DNA of 64,000 nucleotides from Xaviernesmea oryzae (GTDB lineage: Bacteria; Pseudomonadota; Alphaproteobacteria; Rhizobiales; Rhizobiaceae): positions 2,008,001 to 2,072,000 of the forward strand of contig NZ_FXAF01000006.1 in NCBI RefSeq assembly GCF_900177415.1. The letters are read 5' to 3'. This document shows, in pieces, positions 53,830 through 61,331 of this stretch. Position 1 is the stretch's first letter, and each line of letters begins with the position of its first letter. Position numbers and translations under genes: made by a program. The notes beneath the pieces are model-generated. The model saw only the letters and a list, made by a program, of their open reading frames with translations. It ran no database searches and was not told where the DNA came from.

Positions 53830-53961
53830 TCGCGTCCTCCTTGGCACAGGAAGAACGTAGCGCGAGCTTGGATTCGGGCAAGTGGTTCAAAGGCGTAGAT
53901 GCGAACGACGAACATGCCATGTTGGCCGTTCATCTTGGCGGCCCGCCAACGCGCCCGAAAC

Positions 53962-54087
53962 CTACCTAATCGAGCCAGTCATGATGGGGTCGATGGTTTC
54001 CAATTGGCGCCAAGCGACGGACGCCCCGAAGAGCAGGATCGCAATGAGTGGAACGATCAAAAGCACTGCGCCGCCGCCAATACGCAT
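53962..54087 (-). CDS. 41-residue single-span membrane protein
   Basis: A short frame with a strong ribosome site (GGAG six bases before the ATG at 54087). The product is MRIGGGAVLLIVPLIAILLF and on to GSIR: one hydrophobic helix (residues 6-24) followed by a short polar tail. It is too short for routine gene calling but has a good start, a clean helix and a stop. It lies between the DUF982 gene and the small RNA, all on the minus strand. Possibly a holin-like or membrane-modulating peptide; the function is not known. Confidence 0.55.
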   Translation of the reverse strand: MRIGGGAVLLIVPLIAILLFGASVAWRQLETIDPIMTGSIR

Positions 54088-54224
54088 CTACAACTCCAGC
54101 CAGCTTCAGGGTTGGAGAGACGATGTCGTTACGGGCCTTAATAATGGGTAAATATGTGCCGGTTCTGCACAGATCAAGTCATTGGCTGACGCCGCCACAC
54201 CCGAACTGATCTGCCGTCAGAACG

Positions 54225-54261
54225 AAAAAAGCCTGCCGCTGGGAGGAGGAGTGCGGCAGGC
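54225..54261 (-). terminator. intrinsic terminator of the small RNA
   Basis: A 9-base perfect stem (GCCTGCCGC with GCGGCAGGC) and a 13-base loop holding CCTCCTCCC, followed on the minus strand by TTTTTT (54225-54230). Confidence 0.85.
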
Positions 54262-54339
54262 TTCGATTCTGACCAAAGGCCGGGAGGAGGTGGCCTGGTC
54301 GGTGTCAACGGCACCTGGGAGGAGGAGTGCACCGAAGAC
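54225..54339 (-). ncRNA. alpha-r14 family trans-acting small RNA (NfeR1-like)
   Basis: On the minus strand about 115 bases fold into three stem-loops, and each loop carries CCTCCTCCC. From 3' to 5' the stems are: GCCTGCCGC/GCGGCAGGC (54231-54239 with 54253-54261) directly followed by six T, so an intrinsic terminator; GACCA-GGCC/GGCC-TGGTC (54271-54300); and a weaker one from about 54301 to 54334. CCUCCUCCC in unpaired loops is the published hallmark of the rhizobial alpha-r14 sRNAs (Smr14C2/NfeR1); it mimics the anti-Shine-Dalgarno sequence and pairs with ribosome sites of ABC-transporter mRNAs. Length, terminator and promoter all fit. It sits inside a prophage. Confidence 0.8.
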
Positions 54340-54345
54340 AATTTC

Positions 54346-54374
54346 CCTATATCGCATTTTGCTGCAATGCGCAA
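54346..54374 (-). promoter_or_regulatory. promoter of the alpha-r14-like small RNA
   Basis: On the minus strand TTGCGC (54369-54374) and TATAGG (54346-54351) are separated by 17 bases. The predicted start is near 54339, just before the first stem-loop, matching the usual 115-125 base length of the family. Confidence 0.6.
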
Positions 54375-54564
54375 TTGCTGTTGTGCGACGCAACGCGCGG
54401 CAGCCACCCGGCGACCGGACCCCTGTGGCCGACATGCAACACCGCGCCGCCCGCGCCACGTTTTTCCCGACCGTTTTCGCGCGCTTATACTACTTTAATA
54501 GTGCACTCACTCAGCGCCATCAGCGCCATAAGCGCCTTCAACCCTCCAACCAACAGGAGGACGC

Positions 54565-54600
54565 ATGCCCAGCACGTTATACGGGGCTCGACATAAATGA
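54565..54600 (+). CDS. 11-residue upstream leader peptide
   Basis: ATG at 54565 follows CAGGAGGACGC, the best ribosome site of the region. It encodes MPSTLYGARHK and stops at TGA, which overlaps the ATG of the next gene as ATGA. The next gene has no ribosome site of its own, so it probably depends on translation of this leader. Confidence 0.55.
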   Translation: MPSTLYGARHK

Positions 54601-54998
54601 GACGTCGCATCAAAACCGCAGAGGAATCCGCTCAAAGAGAACGTGAAGTGGCTAAAACTGCAGCCCTCACGATGGTTGCCGACAGTACGGCGCCGCGCGA
54701 TCCACGGCACCAGGGGCAACACTACCGTCGCCACTTGGCCGATGCTCACATTGTCATCGGACAGCTACAAGAGCGGATAAAGCACATGGAGTGCGAGCTC
54801 GCCGCAGCGAGGGCGGACCGAGAACACATACTCTCGCGCATGGTCACCCGCACGGTTGCGGAGGAGGCAAGGCAAAGGGCCGCCGCAGGGATGAGGGAGA
54901 AGGCAGCCGCTATCGTGGAAGGGCCAGATGGCGTCCCAAACGTCCTGTCGGATGCCATCGACAAGTTGCCGTTACCGCGGCCAAGATTCACGAACTAG
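54597..54998 (+). CDS. hypothetical coiled-coil phage protein
   Basis: A 133-residue, highly charged, mostly helical protein (MRRRIKTAEESAQREREVAKTA; ADAHIVIGQLQERIKHMECEL; EEARQRAAAGMREKAAAIV). It has a coiled-coil region around residues 45-80. The start at 54597 is coupled to the 11-codon leader. It is followed 8 bases later by a gene for another unknown protein. No recognised domain; it may bind nucleic acid or be a small structural or regulatory protein. Confidence 0.6.
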   Translation: MRRRIKTAEESAQREREVAKTAALTMVADSTAPRDPRHQGQHYRRHLADAHIVIGQLQERIKHMECELAAARADREHILSRMVTRTVAEEARQRAAAGMREKAAAIVEGPDGVPNVLSDAIDKLPLPRPRFTN

Positions 54999-55006
54999 GA
55001 GATCCG

Positions 55007-56206
55007 ATGACTGAACACAAACCGAGTGTCCGGGACTTCTCCCAACTGTCGGCCCTACTGACAACAGTATCCGCTTCGCCTCCGCCCCAGACAAGCAAGC
55101 CGGCTATGGCCAAGAAGACCACTCCCGCGCCTGCCAACGACAACAACGCGACCGACGTCCTCGCCTGGCCCACGCTTGAGCGACTAGCCTATCGTCGCGA
55201 CGGGGCAAGACTGTTCGCTCTCCGACACTGGAGGAACCTGTGCTATCCAGGGGCAGGCTTCATCCCAGAACCCGATGACGATGACACTGCTGAAGCGCAG
55301 GTCGAAATTCGTCCTTCGGAAGCTGAACTGCTCCGTGCCGTCGGCTGGACCGTGACCGGGTCCGAGCGGTGGGAGCACACCGGGAAGGTCGTCAACACCT
55401 ACAAACGCGCCGAGGCGGCACCGATCAGCACACGAAATCGAAACGGCGGGACCGACACGAGGTTTGGCGATTTACGATTCCGGGATGGGAAGCTCATCGA
55501 ATGGGGTACGACGGCCAATGGCGCTTCTCTCAAGCCGGTCGAACGCCGGCGAGGTCTCAAGGGTGGCTCATCGAAGGAACGCGCTGAGGCGGCGATCTGG
55601 GCGTATCTACGGACTCGAGATACGGATTCGCCCTTCGCTGCGGCATCATATCCGCGCCCCTTCTCCGGCGAAAAGGCAATCGCTGACTGCTACGATCCGC
55701 TGCCCCGCGAGGCTCCCTCGCAGCAGGACAAGCATGGCCGGTACGGTGTCGAAGAGGCTCGTGCCGTCCTTCGTGCCCATGGCGTGGATGGTTCCGTACC
55801 GTTCGAGAACCTTCCTGTCCCGGCTACTCGCGCACCTGATGCTATTATCGCCGGACCGCAATGGGTCGGAGGCATCAAGAAGCCGAAGCCGACCGGCGAG
55901 ATATCGGCATCCGAAGGCCCGCCGAGTGAGTTTGCCGTGCGGTTTGAAACTGGCGACTACGTCGACCACCTTCGCCGTATCCTCGGCGATCATGCGAAGG
56001 TTCTCGACTTGGCGATTACTGACGCGACCGCGAAGGAGATCGGCATTGCGATGGGGAAGGCACCGGCATACGCAGAAAAAGCGGGACCGTGGTTGATCGA
56101 CGCGGCGATCGACGCGCTGATAGTGGCGGACGAAACGGCTCGGCTCTTCGTGGAGTACAAGCAGAAGAAAGTCGTGGAGAGCGAGCAAAAGAAAATAGCG
56201 GCGTAA
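55007..56206 (+). CDS. hypothetical phage protein
   Basis: A 399-residue soluble protein I do not recognise. It opens with a flexible stretch rich in S, P, A and N (to about residue 45). After it come a conserved-looking core (DVLAWPTLERLAYRRDGARLFALRHWRN), a basic segment KPVERRRGLKGGSS and a helical C-terminus (about 310-395). AGGAGA seven bases upstream supports the ATG at 55007; the frame is open to 54791 but that part overlaps the previous gene. It is followed by a terminator at 56260. Likely an early-region accessory protein. Confidence 0.65.
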   Translation: MTEHKPSVRDFSQLSALLTTVSASPPPQTSKPAMAKKTTPAPANDNNATDVLAWPTLERLAYRRDGARLFALRHWRNLCYPGAGFIPEPDDDDTAEAQVEIRPSEAELLRAVGWTVTGSERWEHTGKVVNTYKRAEAAPISTRNRNGGTDTRFGDLRFRDGKLIEWGTTANGASLKPVERRRGLKGGSSKERAEAAIWAYLRTRDTDSPFAAASYPRPFSGEKAIADCYDPLPREAPSQQDKHGRYGVEEARAVLRAHGVDGSVPFENLPVPATRAPDAIIAGPQWVGGIKKPKPTGEISASEGPPSEFAVRFETGDYVDHLRRILGDHAKVLDLAITDATAKEIGIAMGKAPAYAEKAGPWLIDAAIDALIVADETARLFVEYKQKKVVESEQKKIAA

Positions 56207-56515
56207 TGTCCGGTGAAGGCGCCTGCCGCGCCGTATTTAATTGAATGGATGGATTAACAGAAGGCCGCCATCGAGTGGCCTTCTTCATTTTGGGGCGCTG
56301 AAATCTCGCGGACGGTTCACCTCGCGGAAGATGCCGGGACAGCCTCAATTCCATCGGTCGCGTCTTGAACGGCAGGAAATAGATCCTATCTGAGGAGCGC
56401 ATTCCCACGATCAAAGTTCAAGACGCCCGGCGCGACTGCGACCGCGACGGCGTGCGCGACGGTTGATGCCAGCAGGTCCGCCGGCTCCCGTCGCTGCCTT
56501 TTTTGCCTGGCCGAT
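56207..56515. other. gene-free stretch with a terminator
   Basis: About 310 bases after the 399-residue protein with no convincing coding sequence on either strand. It contains the stem-loop at 56260-56283 and GC-rich sequence without start-plus-ribosome-site combinations. Confidence 0.4.
56260..56290 (+). terminator. intrinsic terminator
   Basis: A 7-base stem GAAGGCC/GGCCTTC with a 10-base loop is followed by TTCATTTT. It lies 53 bases after the stop of the 399-residue protein and closes that transcript. Confidence 0.6.
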
Positions 56516-56590
56516 TCAACGAAGCCCGAAAAAACTGAGAATCGCTAGTACAATGACGATGGCGCCGACTAACCAAATTATGTTGTTCAA
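56516..56590 (-). CDS. 24-residue membrane peptide
   Basis: Read leftwards from TTG at 56590 (AGGGAGAG five to six bases upstream) the product is MNNIIWLVGAIVIVLAILSF and ends FGLR. It is a single hydrophobic helix closed by an arginine. Peptides of this I/V/L-rich form ending in GLR occur widely in rhizobia as very small membrane proteins of unknown role. It lies directly upstream of the DUF4174-like gene's 3' end on the same strand. Confidence 0.6.
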   Translation of the reverse strand: MNNIIWLVGAIVIVLAILSFFGLR

Positions 56591-56752
56591 GGTAACTCTC
56601 CCTCGGTAAGTTAAGACGTTGCCGGGTCACAATGCCCGGCGAGGGAACTTGTTCCTCGATACTTTGGTGATCGAGCTCGATGGCGCCAGGCTATCCCGCA
56701 TCCTTGATTGGTAAAGGAGTTTTTCTCTCGCTGCAGCCTGACAACGGACGTT

Positions 56753-57169
56753 TCACGGCGTGGTGATTCCGTTTTCGCCGCTCACCGCTTCCTCAATTTG
56801 AGCGATAGTTACTGGGGCATCGGACCGGAGAAGAATGTTGGCGTCCTTGTCAATCAATATTGCTTCGAACTTTCCGTCTCCACCCTGCAGTTCTCGACGT
56901 AGGTCGACAACCGGGAGCGATTGTGGCCGGCCGTTTATCATGGATGGCCCCTCGTCGGCAGAGACGCAAATCACAGCGATATCCATCGCGCGCAATGCGT
57001 CCTGATCCATCTTCAGAAGTTCAGTCTGCCATTTCCGGACTGGGCTCAGATTGTCTTCGAATAGAACGAGAGCTCGCTTGTCGGGCACCAACGCTGCAGC
57101 CATCTCACCAGATGCGGCGGGTTTTTTCGACCATAATATTTGTATCCATTGCGGCTGTGGCATGGCCAA
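56753..57169 (-). CDS. DUF4174-like thioredoxin-fold protein
   Basis: A 138-residue protein with the DUF4174 pattern: ALVLFEDNLSPVRKWQTELL, a central strand DIAVICVSADEG and the C-terminal FEAILIDKDANILLRSDAPVTIAQIEEAV. DUF4174 proteins resemble thioredoxins without the active cysteines. There is no cysteine pair here, so redox activity is unlikely. No signal peptide. It is carried on the minus strand inside the element and looks like cargo rather than a phage-core gene. Confidence 0.65.
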   Translation of the reverse strand: MAMPQPQWIQILWSKKPAASGEMAAALVPDKRALVLFEDNLSPVRKWQTELLKMDQDALRAMDIAVICVSADEGPSMINGRPQSLPVVDLRRELQGGDGKFEAILIDKDANILLRSDAPVTIAQIEEAVSGENGITTP

Positions 57170-57640
57170 TCCTCCTGCTAACCTAACCGGCCGGCAGGGA
57201 CGTGTGTTCCGCCGCTGAGGTGGGCGTAACTACAGCACGACAGGACGTGCCGCTACGCGGACCCTGTCTGCGATACCGGCAAGGCAGGAAATTGTAACTC
57301 CTGAGAAGGTTGGCGTTCGTTGCCGGCCGTTCCTTGCCTATCTCGTATACCGTGGCCCCGCCTCTGTATAGCATGCGCCCACGGTATGGAATTCAGTAGT
57401 GTGGCCGACTGCGCGTCGTAACCCTGAGAGGAGGCGCCGCATTACTGAACCAAATTGCCTGGCGCTAACTCCTCTGGCGACGGGCGATCCTGCGCCAGGT
57501 TGAGCACCGGAACGATAAACCGGCACGCTCCCTGGCGCTTTTGGTTTTACGACCGGCGCAATTCTCGACCTCTTGCGCTGGTGTCGCGGGTGGGCTTCGG
57601 CTCACCCGCTCTGAGATGAGGTCGACAAGGAGTCGAGACC
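57170..57640. other. long gene-free region with several inverted repeats
   Basis: These 471 bases before the HNH gene hold no credible gene. They are rich in hairpins: ATACCGTGG/CCACGGTAT (57347-57355 with 57379-57387), CCTGGCGC/GCGCCAGG (57458-57465 with 57492-57499), and a 10-base stem with a TTCG loop (57586-57609). This is a plausible late-promoter, antiterminator or packaging region of the phage. Confidence 0.45.
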
Positions 57641-58675
57641 TTGATGGATGCGCTCTTCGGTGGCCCAGTTGTAGCCAATGATAATTTTAGAAAATGCGTA
57701 AAGTGCGATGGCAATATCGATCGGACCGCAAAGCGCGGACCAAAACCGAAGTATTGCGAGAATTGCTGCTCTATTAACAAGCCGCCGGTATTCACGGAAT
57801 GGAAATGCGCACACTGCGAAAAAAAGATCGTAGGTCGTAGGCGCAAGTTTTGCGATTCTTCTTGCCGTGACGATAGCCGAAGAAAGCCTCCAAGACGAAA
57901 GGCCGAGCGGCAGAAGCCAGAACGAAAGCTAATCAGTGGCACGTGTCCGCAATGCGGTGCTGCTTTTCTCGGCAGGCCCGACAAGGTGTTTTGCTCCAGA
58001 ACGTGTACAAAGAAGCACTGTCACAGTAGGAGAGTACGAGACCTTGTGGCGGAGAACGAGAAGCGCCACGCCAATGCGCCAGAAAAAGAATGCGAACATT
58101 GCGGCGTCACCTTTAAGCGCAAAACGAGCAGTAAGGATGCTGCCAGGTTTTGCTCAAGGAAGTGTGGATACGACGCCAGGGCAAATATCCCATATGCTGA
58201 TCCGGTGTTGTCTGGCGAGCTTATGGAAATTGCCGCATCTTTCTCCGTCTCTTTCCGCACAAACATGTGCAGGTGCAAGCAGTGCTTGCGGGTGTTCAAC
58301 GGTAAGACGCTAGCAGATAGATACTGCTCCGAGGAATGCGCTGAGAAATACCGCAGAGCAAAGTACATAGCGCACAACGATAACGGCAGGGATAGGTCCC
58401 CACGACCGTGCGCTGAGTGCGGATTGGTGTTCGCGCCAGTTTACGGCGAGATGAATAGAAAGTTTTGCAGCCAGACATGCTCAAAGAGGAATTCACAGAG
58501 GGCTGGAAAGCTAAGGCGTAAGGCTGCCTTGAGGGCAGCTTACGTCGAGAGCGTAGACCCAATAAAGGTTTTCGAGCGGGACAAATGGAAGTGTCAGATA
58601 TGCGGCGTGAAGACGCCTCGCAAGTTACGCGGTACCATTGACGATCATCTTCAAGGCTTCTCGTCAGATTCTTGA
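57641..58675 (+). pseudogene. HNH endonuclease with many CxxC fingers, 3' end lost
   Basis: A 344-residue frame with at least six Cys-rich fingers of the form CxxC...C, for example CVKCDGN, CAHCEKK, CPQCGAAF, CEHCGVTF, CRCKQC, CAECGLVF. It ends in FERDKWKCQICGVKTPRKLRGTIDD. In this family that last motif leads into the catalytic HNH (APELDHI.PL...) but here the sequence switches after TIDD to nine unrelated residues and a stop. At that point the second half of the capsid gene begins. The HNH active site is therefore missing and the protein is probably inactive. In HK97-type phages an HNH gene normally precedes the small terminase gene. Confidence 0.8.
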
Positions 58676-59249
58676 CGACGCTCCCGGCCTTGCGAGCTAC
58701 ATCAACGCGCGCGGCACCTACGGCCTGAAGTTCGTTGAAGAGAACCAGCTTCTGAACGGCGACAACACCGGCCAGAACCTAAACGGTATCCTGCCGCAGG
58801 CTACTGCGTTTGCTCCGGCCTTCACGCCGGCATCGGAGAACGCGATCGACCGACTGCGCCTTGCGGTGCTGCAGGTCATCCTCGCCGAGTATCCGTCGAG
58901 CGGCTTTGTGCTGCATCCGACCGACTGGGCGAAGATCGAACTGACGAAGGATGGCGAAGGCCGCTACATCGTCGGCAACGCGATGTCCCCGATTGGCCCG
59001 ACCCTTTGGGGTCTCCCGGTCGTGCAGACCCAGGCAATGGCGGCTGGCGAGTTCCTCACCGGCGCGTTCAACCTCGGTGCACAGATCTTCGACCGTATGG
59101 ATGTGGAAGTTCTTCTGTCGAGCGAGAACGTCGACGACTTCGAGAAGAACATGTTCACCATCCGTATCGAAGAGCGTCTTGCTCTTGCGGTCTATCGTCC
59201 GGAGGCATTCGTCGCCGGCGACGTCGAGGCAACGCCTGCCAGCGCGTAA
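58638..59249 (+). pseudogene. HK97-family major capsid protein, N-terminal half missing
   Basis: The frame begins at a TTG inside the HNH junction and gives 203 residues that match only the C-terminal half of HK97-type capsid proteins (usually about 390-410 residues): KASRQILDDAPGLASYINAR, VEENQLLNGDNTGQNLNGILPQAT, VLHPTDWAKIELTKDGEGRYI, WGLPVVQTQAMAAGEF and RIEERLALAVYRPEAF. The N-terminal arm, E-loop and the protease cut site are absent. The upstream portal and protease genes are also missing. Assembly into a head from this product is not expected. Confidence 0.85.
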
Positions 59250-59256
59250 TCCAGAA

Positions 59257-59285
59257 GGGGCGGTCTTAGGGCCGCCCCGTTCTTA
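59257..59285 (+). terminator. hairpin after the capsid fragment
   Basis: A 7-base stem GGGGCGG/CCGCCCC with an 8-base loop, followed by GTTCTT. It lies 8 bases after the capsid stop. The T-run is weak, so it may be a partial terminator or processing site that sets the high capsid to low connector ratio. Confidence 0.45.
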
Positions 59286-59296
59286 TGGAGGAGCGG

Positions 59297-59653
59297 ATGG
59301 CGCTTGTCGACTTTGATCTCGTCAAGAAGCATCTGCGGGTGCTCCATGACGATGACGACACTGAAATTGCAGCATACCAGGCCGCGGCGGAAAACATCGC
59401 GGTGGAGCATCTGGATAGGCCGGTTTATGCGGCGGCAGAGGAAATCCCGAGCGAGGCAGACGCTTACGCCATGGTGATTACGCCGGCTATTACGGCCGCG
59501 ATCCTGTTGCTGATCGGCGATCTTTACGAAAATCGCGAAGCAGACCCGACGCTTGACGGTGATGCTGTTCTACCGCGGCCGGTGCGCGCACTTCTGGCGC
59601 CGTGGCGCGTATGGCGCACATGCACGGAAGAAACGAATGAAACTTCAGCCTAA
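59297..59653 (+). CDS. phage head-tail connector protein (gp6-like)
   Basis: A 118-residue protein of the HK97 gp6/Phage_connect family. It begins MALVDFDLVKKHLRVLHDDDDTEIAAYQAAAENIAVEHLDRPVY, then has VITPAITAAILLLIGDLYENRE. These helical proteins form a ring below the portal. GGAGG five bases before the ATG at 59297 decides the start over 59285. The stop overlaps the head-fibre start by 17 bases. It seems intact even though the upstream capsid gene is not. Confidence 0.85.
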   Translation: MALVDFDLVKKHLRVLHDDDDTEIAAYQAAAENIAVEHLDRPVYAAAEEIPSEADAYAMVITPAITAAILLLIGDLYENREADPTLDGDAVLPRPVRALLAPWRVWRTCTEETNETSA

Positions 59654-59888
59654 AAATCACCATACAGACGGCGGCGACACCTGGGTCGTCGACGGAAAGC
59701 TCGTGTTCGGCGAGGGTGCCGAAGTCGAAGGCTTTCCAAGCGGCTCTGAGTCTGTGTCATGGGATCAGGTGCAAGGAAAGCCCAACTATATCGCGGCTGG
59801 CAGTGGTGGGAGTCGGAAACGAACCTCACCTTTGCCGGTCTGCGGATATCCAGGTGCGATGTTCCTGGCGTCCACAAAGTCGAGCTAA
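59637..59888 (+). pseudogene. phage head fibre protein, truncated
   Basis: An 83-residue frame whose first 55 residues (KLQPKNHHTDGGDTWVVDG, LVFGEGAEVEGFPSG, WDQVQGKPNYIAAG) fit the N-terminal part of rhizobial phage head fibre proteins. After IAAG the sequence changes to SGGSRKRTSPLP and ends. In intact relatives IAAG is followed by more alanine-rich repeats. The change coincides with the start of the MptE-like sequence in another frame at about 59797-59801, so this gene was cut by a deletion. Confidence 0.65.
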
Positions 59889-60271
59889 AGCGGGCATCAA
59901 GGGACAAATGGCACGACGAGCTCGTGTTGACGGAACCCGGTGTTGTTGGTGCCGGCGGTCATGGCGGATTCGCGGCGATCGACCTGGCTTATCAGTTCGG
60001 GGCCAGAGACATCGCGCTGGTCGGCTACGACATGCGGATCGACAATGGCGTCCACTGGCACGGAAAGCATGATGTCGGCAAGCGCTGGAACCCCACGCGC
60101 ATGACGGCAGCACTTTGGCGCGAAAACACCGACCGGCAGGCTGATCGGCTACGCGAGCATGGCGCTCGGGTGGTGAACTGCAGCCCTGTCAGCGCGCTTC
60201 GGAATTATGAGAAGATTAGCCTGGAGAAGTGGCTGCATGGACTTGGTAGCGCGCGAGCGGCGCAAATATGA
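59759..60271 (+). pseudogene. MptE/DUF115-like phage protein, N-terminal part missing
   Basis: Homologous-looking sequence starts at WQWWESETNLTFAGLRI (about residue 14 of the open frame, near 59798); the first residues are read from the head-fibre gene in another frame. The rest (GAGGHGGFAAIDLAYQFGARDIALVGYDMRI and KHDVGKRWNPTRMTAALWREN) fits the C-terminal two thirds of a phage family with an MptE-like fold. The usual N-terminal part with the glycine-rich GSGPSL-like loop is absent. The ATG at 59759 would not give a functional product. Confidence 0.6.
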
Positions 60272-60776
60272 GCGTATGTGGGCCGTGCCGAACTACAGCA
60301 AGACGTCTCCTGGCGAGATGATTGCGCCGGTCGCGTTCTCCGAAATGGGAATGGCTGCCGGCGACGGCTTGCTGGATTTCGGGTGCGGGCAGTGCAAGGC
60401 GGTCGACTGGTTCCGAAAACAGGGCGTGTTGGCCGTCGGCATCGATCTGGTGCCGCTCCGTGAAGATGTTGTCGAGGCGAGCCTTTGGGATTTGCCGGAG
60501 GTGACCGCCACGTGGGGATTTTCCGCTGACGTCATGGAGCACATTCCGCCCGAGAAGGTCGACGATGTGCTGGCCGGCATACGCCGGTCGACAACGCGAG
60601 GCGCGTTCCTGCAGATAGCAACGCGGCCGGATCGCATGGGGCGCCTGATCGGCGAGACCCTGCATCTGACGGTGCAACCGCGCGGTTGGTGGGTTGAGCA
60701 GCTAAGGCGGCACTGGTCCACCGTAAGGGTCGGCGAGAGCGCCACCGATTGGCAGTTTTGGGCTGCGTGCACCTGA
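60237..60776 (+). CDS. phage SAM-dependent methyltransferase
   Basis: A 179-residue class I methyltransferase. SAM motif I is LLDFGCGQCKAVDWF, the second-strand acidic residue is in AVGIDLVPLRE, and motif IV is FSADVMEHIPPEKVDDVL. The C-terminus has WWVEQLRRHWSTVRVGES. The start at 60237 overlaps the end of the MptE-like frame by 35 bases. Phages carry such enzymes in the same place next to glycosyl/MptE-like genes. The target is not known (DNA, tail glycan or a small molecule). Confidence 0.8.
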   Translation: MDLVARERRKYERMWAVPNYSKTSPGEMIAPVAFSEMGMAAGDGLLDFGCGQCKAVDWFRKQGVLAVGIDLVPLREDVVEASLWDLPEVTATWGFSADVMEHIPPEKVDDVLAGIRRSTTRGAFLQIATRPDRMGRLIGETLHLTVQPRGWWVEQLRRHWSTVRVGESATDWQFWAACT

Positions 60777-60973
60777 TGCCGTGGGTGAGGTTCACCAAAG
60801 ACTACGACTTCAAGCTTACGCCAGCGGTGACGATCGCCTACAAGGCGGGCATGACGGAATACGTTACGCGCAGATGCGCCACGTTGGCAATCGCATCAGA
60901 AAAAGCGGTGCGGGCCGAACAGCCGCCGGGACGATTTGCCAGGAAGGGGAGACGCCTTGGCCAGAACTCCTAG
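60776..60973 (+). CDS. small conserved phage protein
   Basis: A 65-residue protein, MPWVRFTKDYDFKLTPAVTI, then AYKAGMTEYVTRRCATLAIA. It is of a type regularly found between the methyltransferase or MptE-like gene and the head-closure gene in rhizobial siphophages. Its start shares one base with the preceding stop (TGATG). It overlaps the next gene by 17 bases. The function is unknown; a basic C-terminus may contact DNA. Confidence 0.65.
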   Translation: MPWVRFTKDYDFKLTPAVTIAYKAGMTEYVTRRCATLAIASEKAVRAEQPPGRFARKGRRLGQNS

Positions 60974-61331
60974 AAAAGGTGCCGGCTCGCTACGTGCGCG
61001 CCTGAACTTCCAAAAACGCGGCGATAGTGACGACGGTATGGGGACAGTAATCCCCGGCGTTGGCCCATACGCCACAGTCTTCACCGACGCCGTCGAGTTG
61101 ATCCCGCGCATGGGTTCCGAGGCCGTGATGGCAAGCCGCCTGCAAGGCGTGCAACCATATACGGCGCGAGTTCGTGCATCTTCGTGGACTCGACAGGTTA
61201 CACCGGCCTGGCGTGCCGTTGATGCACGCAACGGCGCGGTTTACGCGATCGTGTCACCTTTTGTCGATCTCGATCAGAAGGGTGCGTACCTGGAGGGCCT
61301 GCTCACCGTAGGAGGCCAGACGGCTGGATAA
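60957..61331 (+). CDS. phage head closure / head-tail adaptor protein
   Basis: A 124-residue protein starting with TTG at 60957 (GGGGAG six bases before it). RPRKGAGSL-like N-terminus, then LIPRMGSEAVMASRLQGVQPYTARVRASSWTRQVTPAWRAVD, fits the SPP1 gp16/HK97 gp9-type head-tail joining family (PF05521). It connects the head ring to the tail. It ends exactly where the gp10-type gene begins. Confidence 0.8.
   Translation: MARTPRKGAGSLRARLNFQKRGDSDDGMGTVIPGVGPYATVFTDAVELIPRMGSEAVMASRLQGVQPYTARVRASSWTRQVTPAWRAVDARNGAVYAIVSPFVDLDQKGAYLEGLLTVGGQTAG

Noticed and set aside
54240..54322. Three GGGAGGAGG repeats that first looked like a short direct-repeat or CRISPR-like array
   Set aside because: Spacing is irregular and each copy sits in the loop of a different stem; the minus-strand small RNA explains them. 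No CRISPR array or cas gene was seen in the window.
54182..54646. A 154-codon open frame on the plus strand through the small RNA locus
   Set aside because: It crosses a terminator hairpin and the sRNA on the other strand, has no ribosome site, and low-complexity composition.
56418..56630. A 70-codon minus-strand frame rich in R and S
   Set aside because: No ribosome site and strongly biased composition; the 24-residue membrane peptide in a different frame of the same strand is better supported.
57183..57526. Two short minus-strand frames in the gene-free region
   Set aside because: No ribosome sites and they cross the inverted repeats; treated as non-coding.
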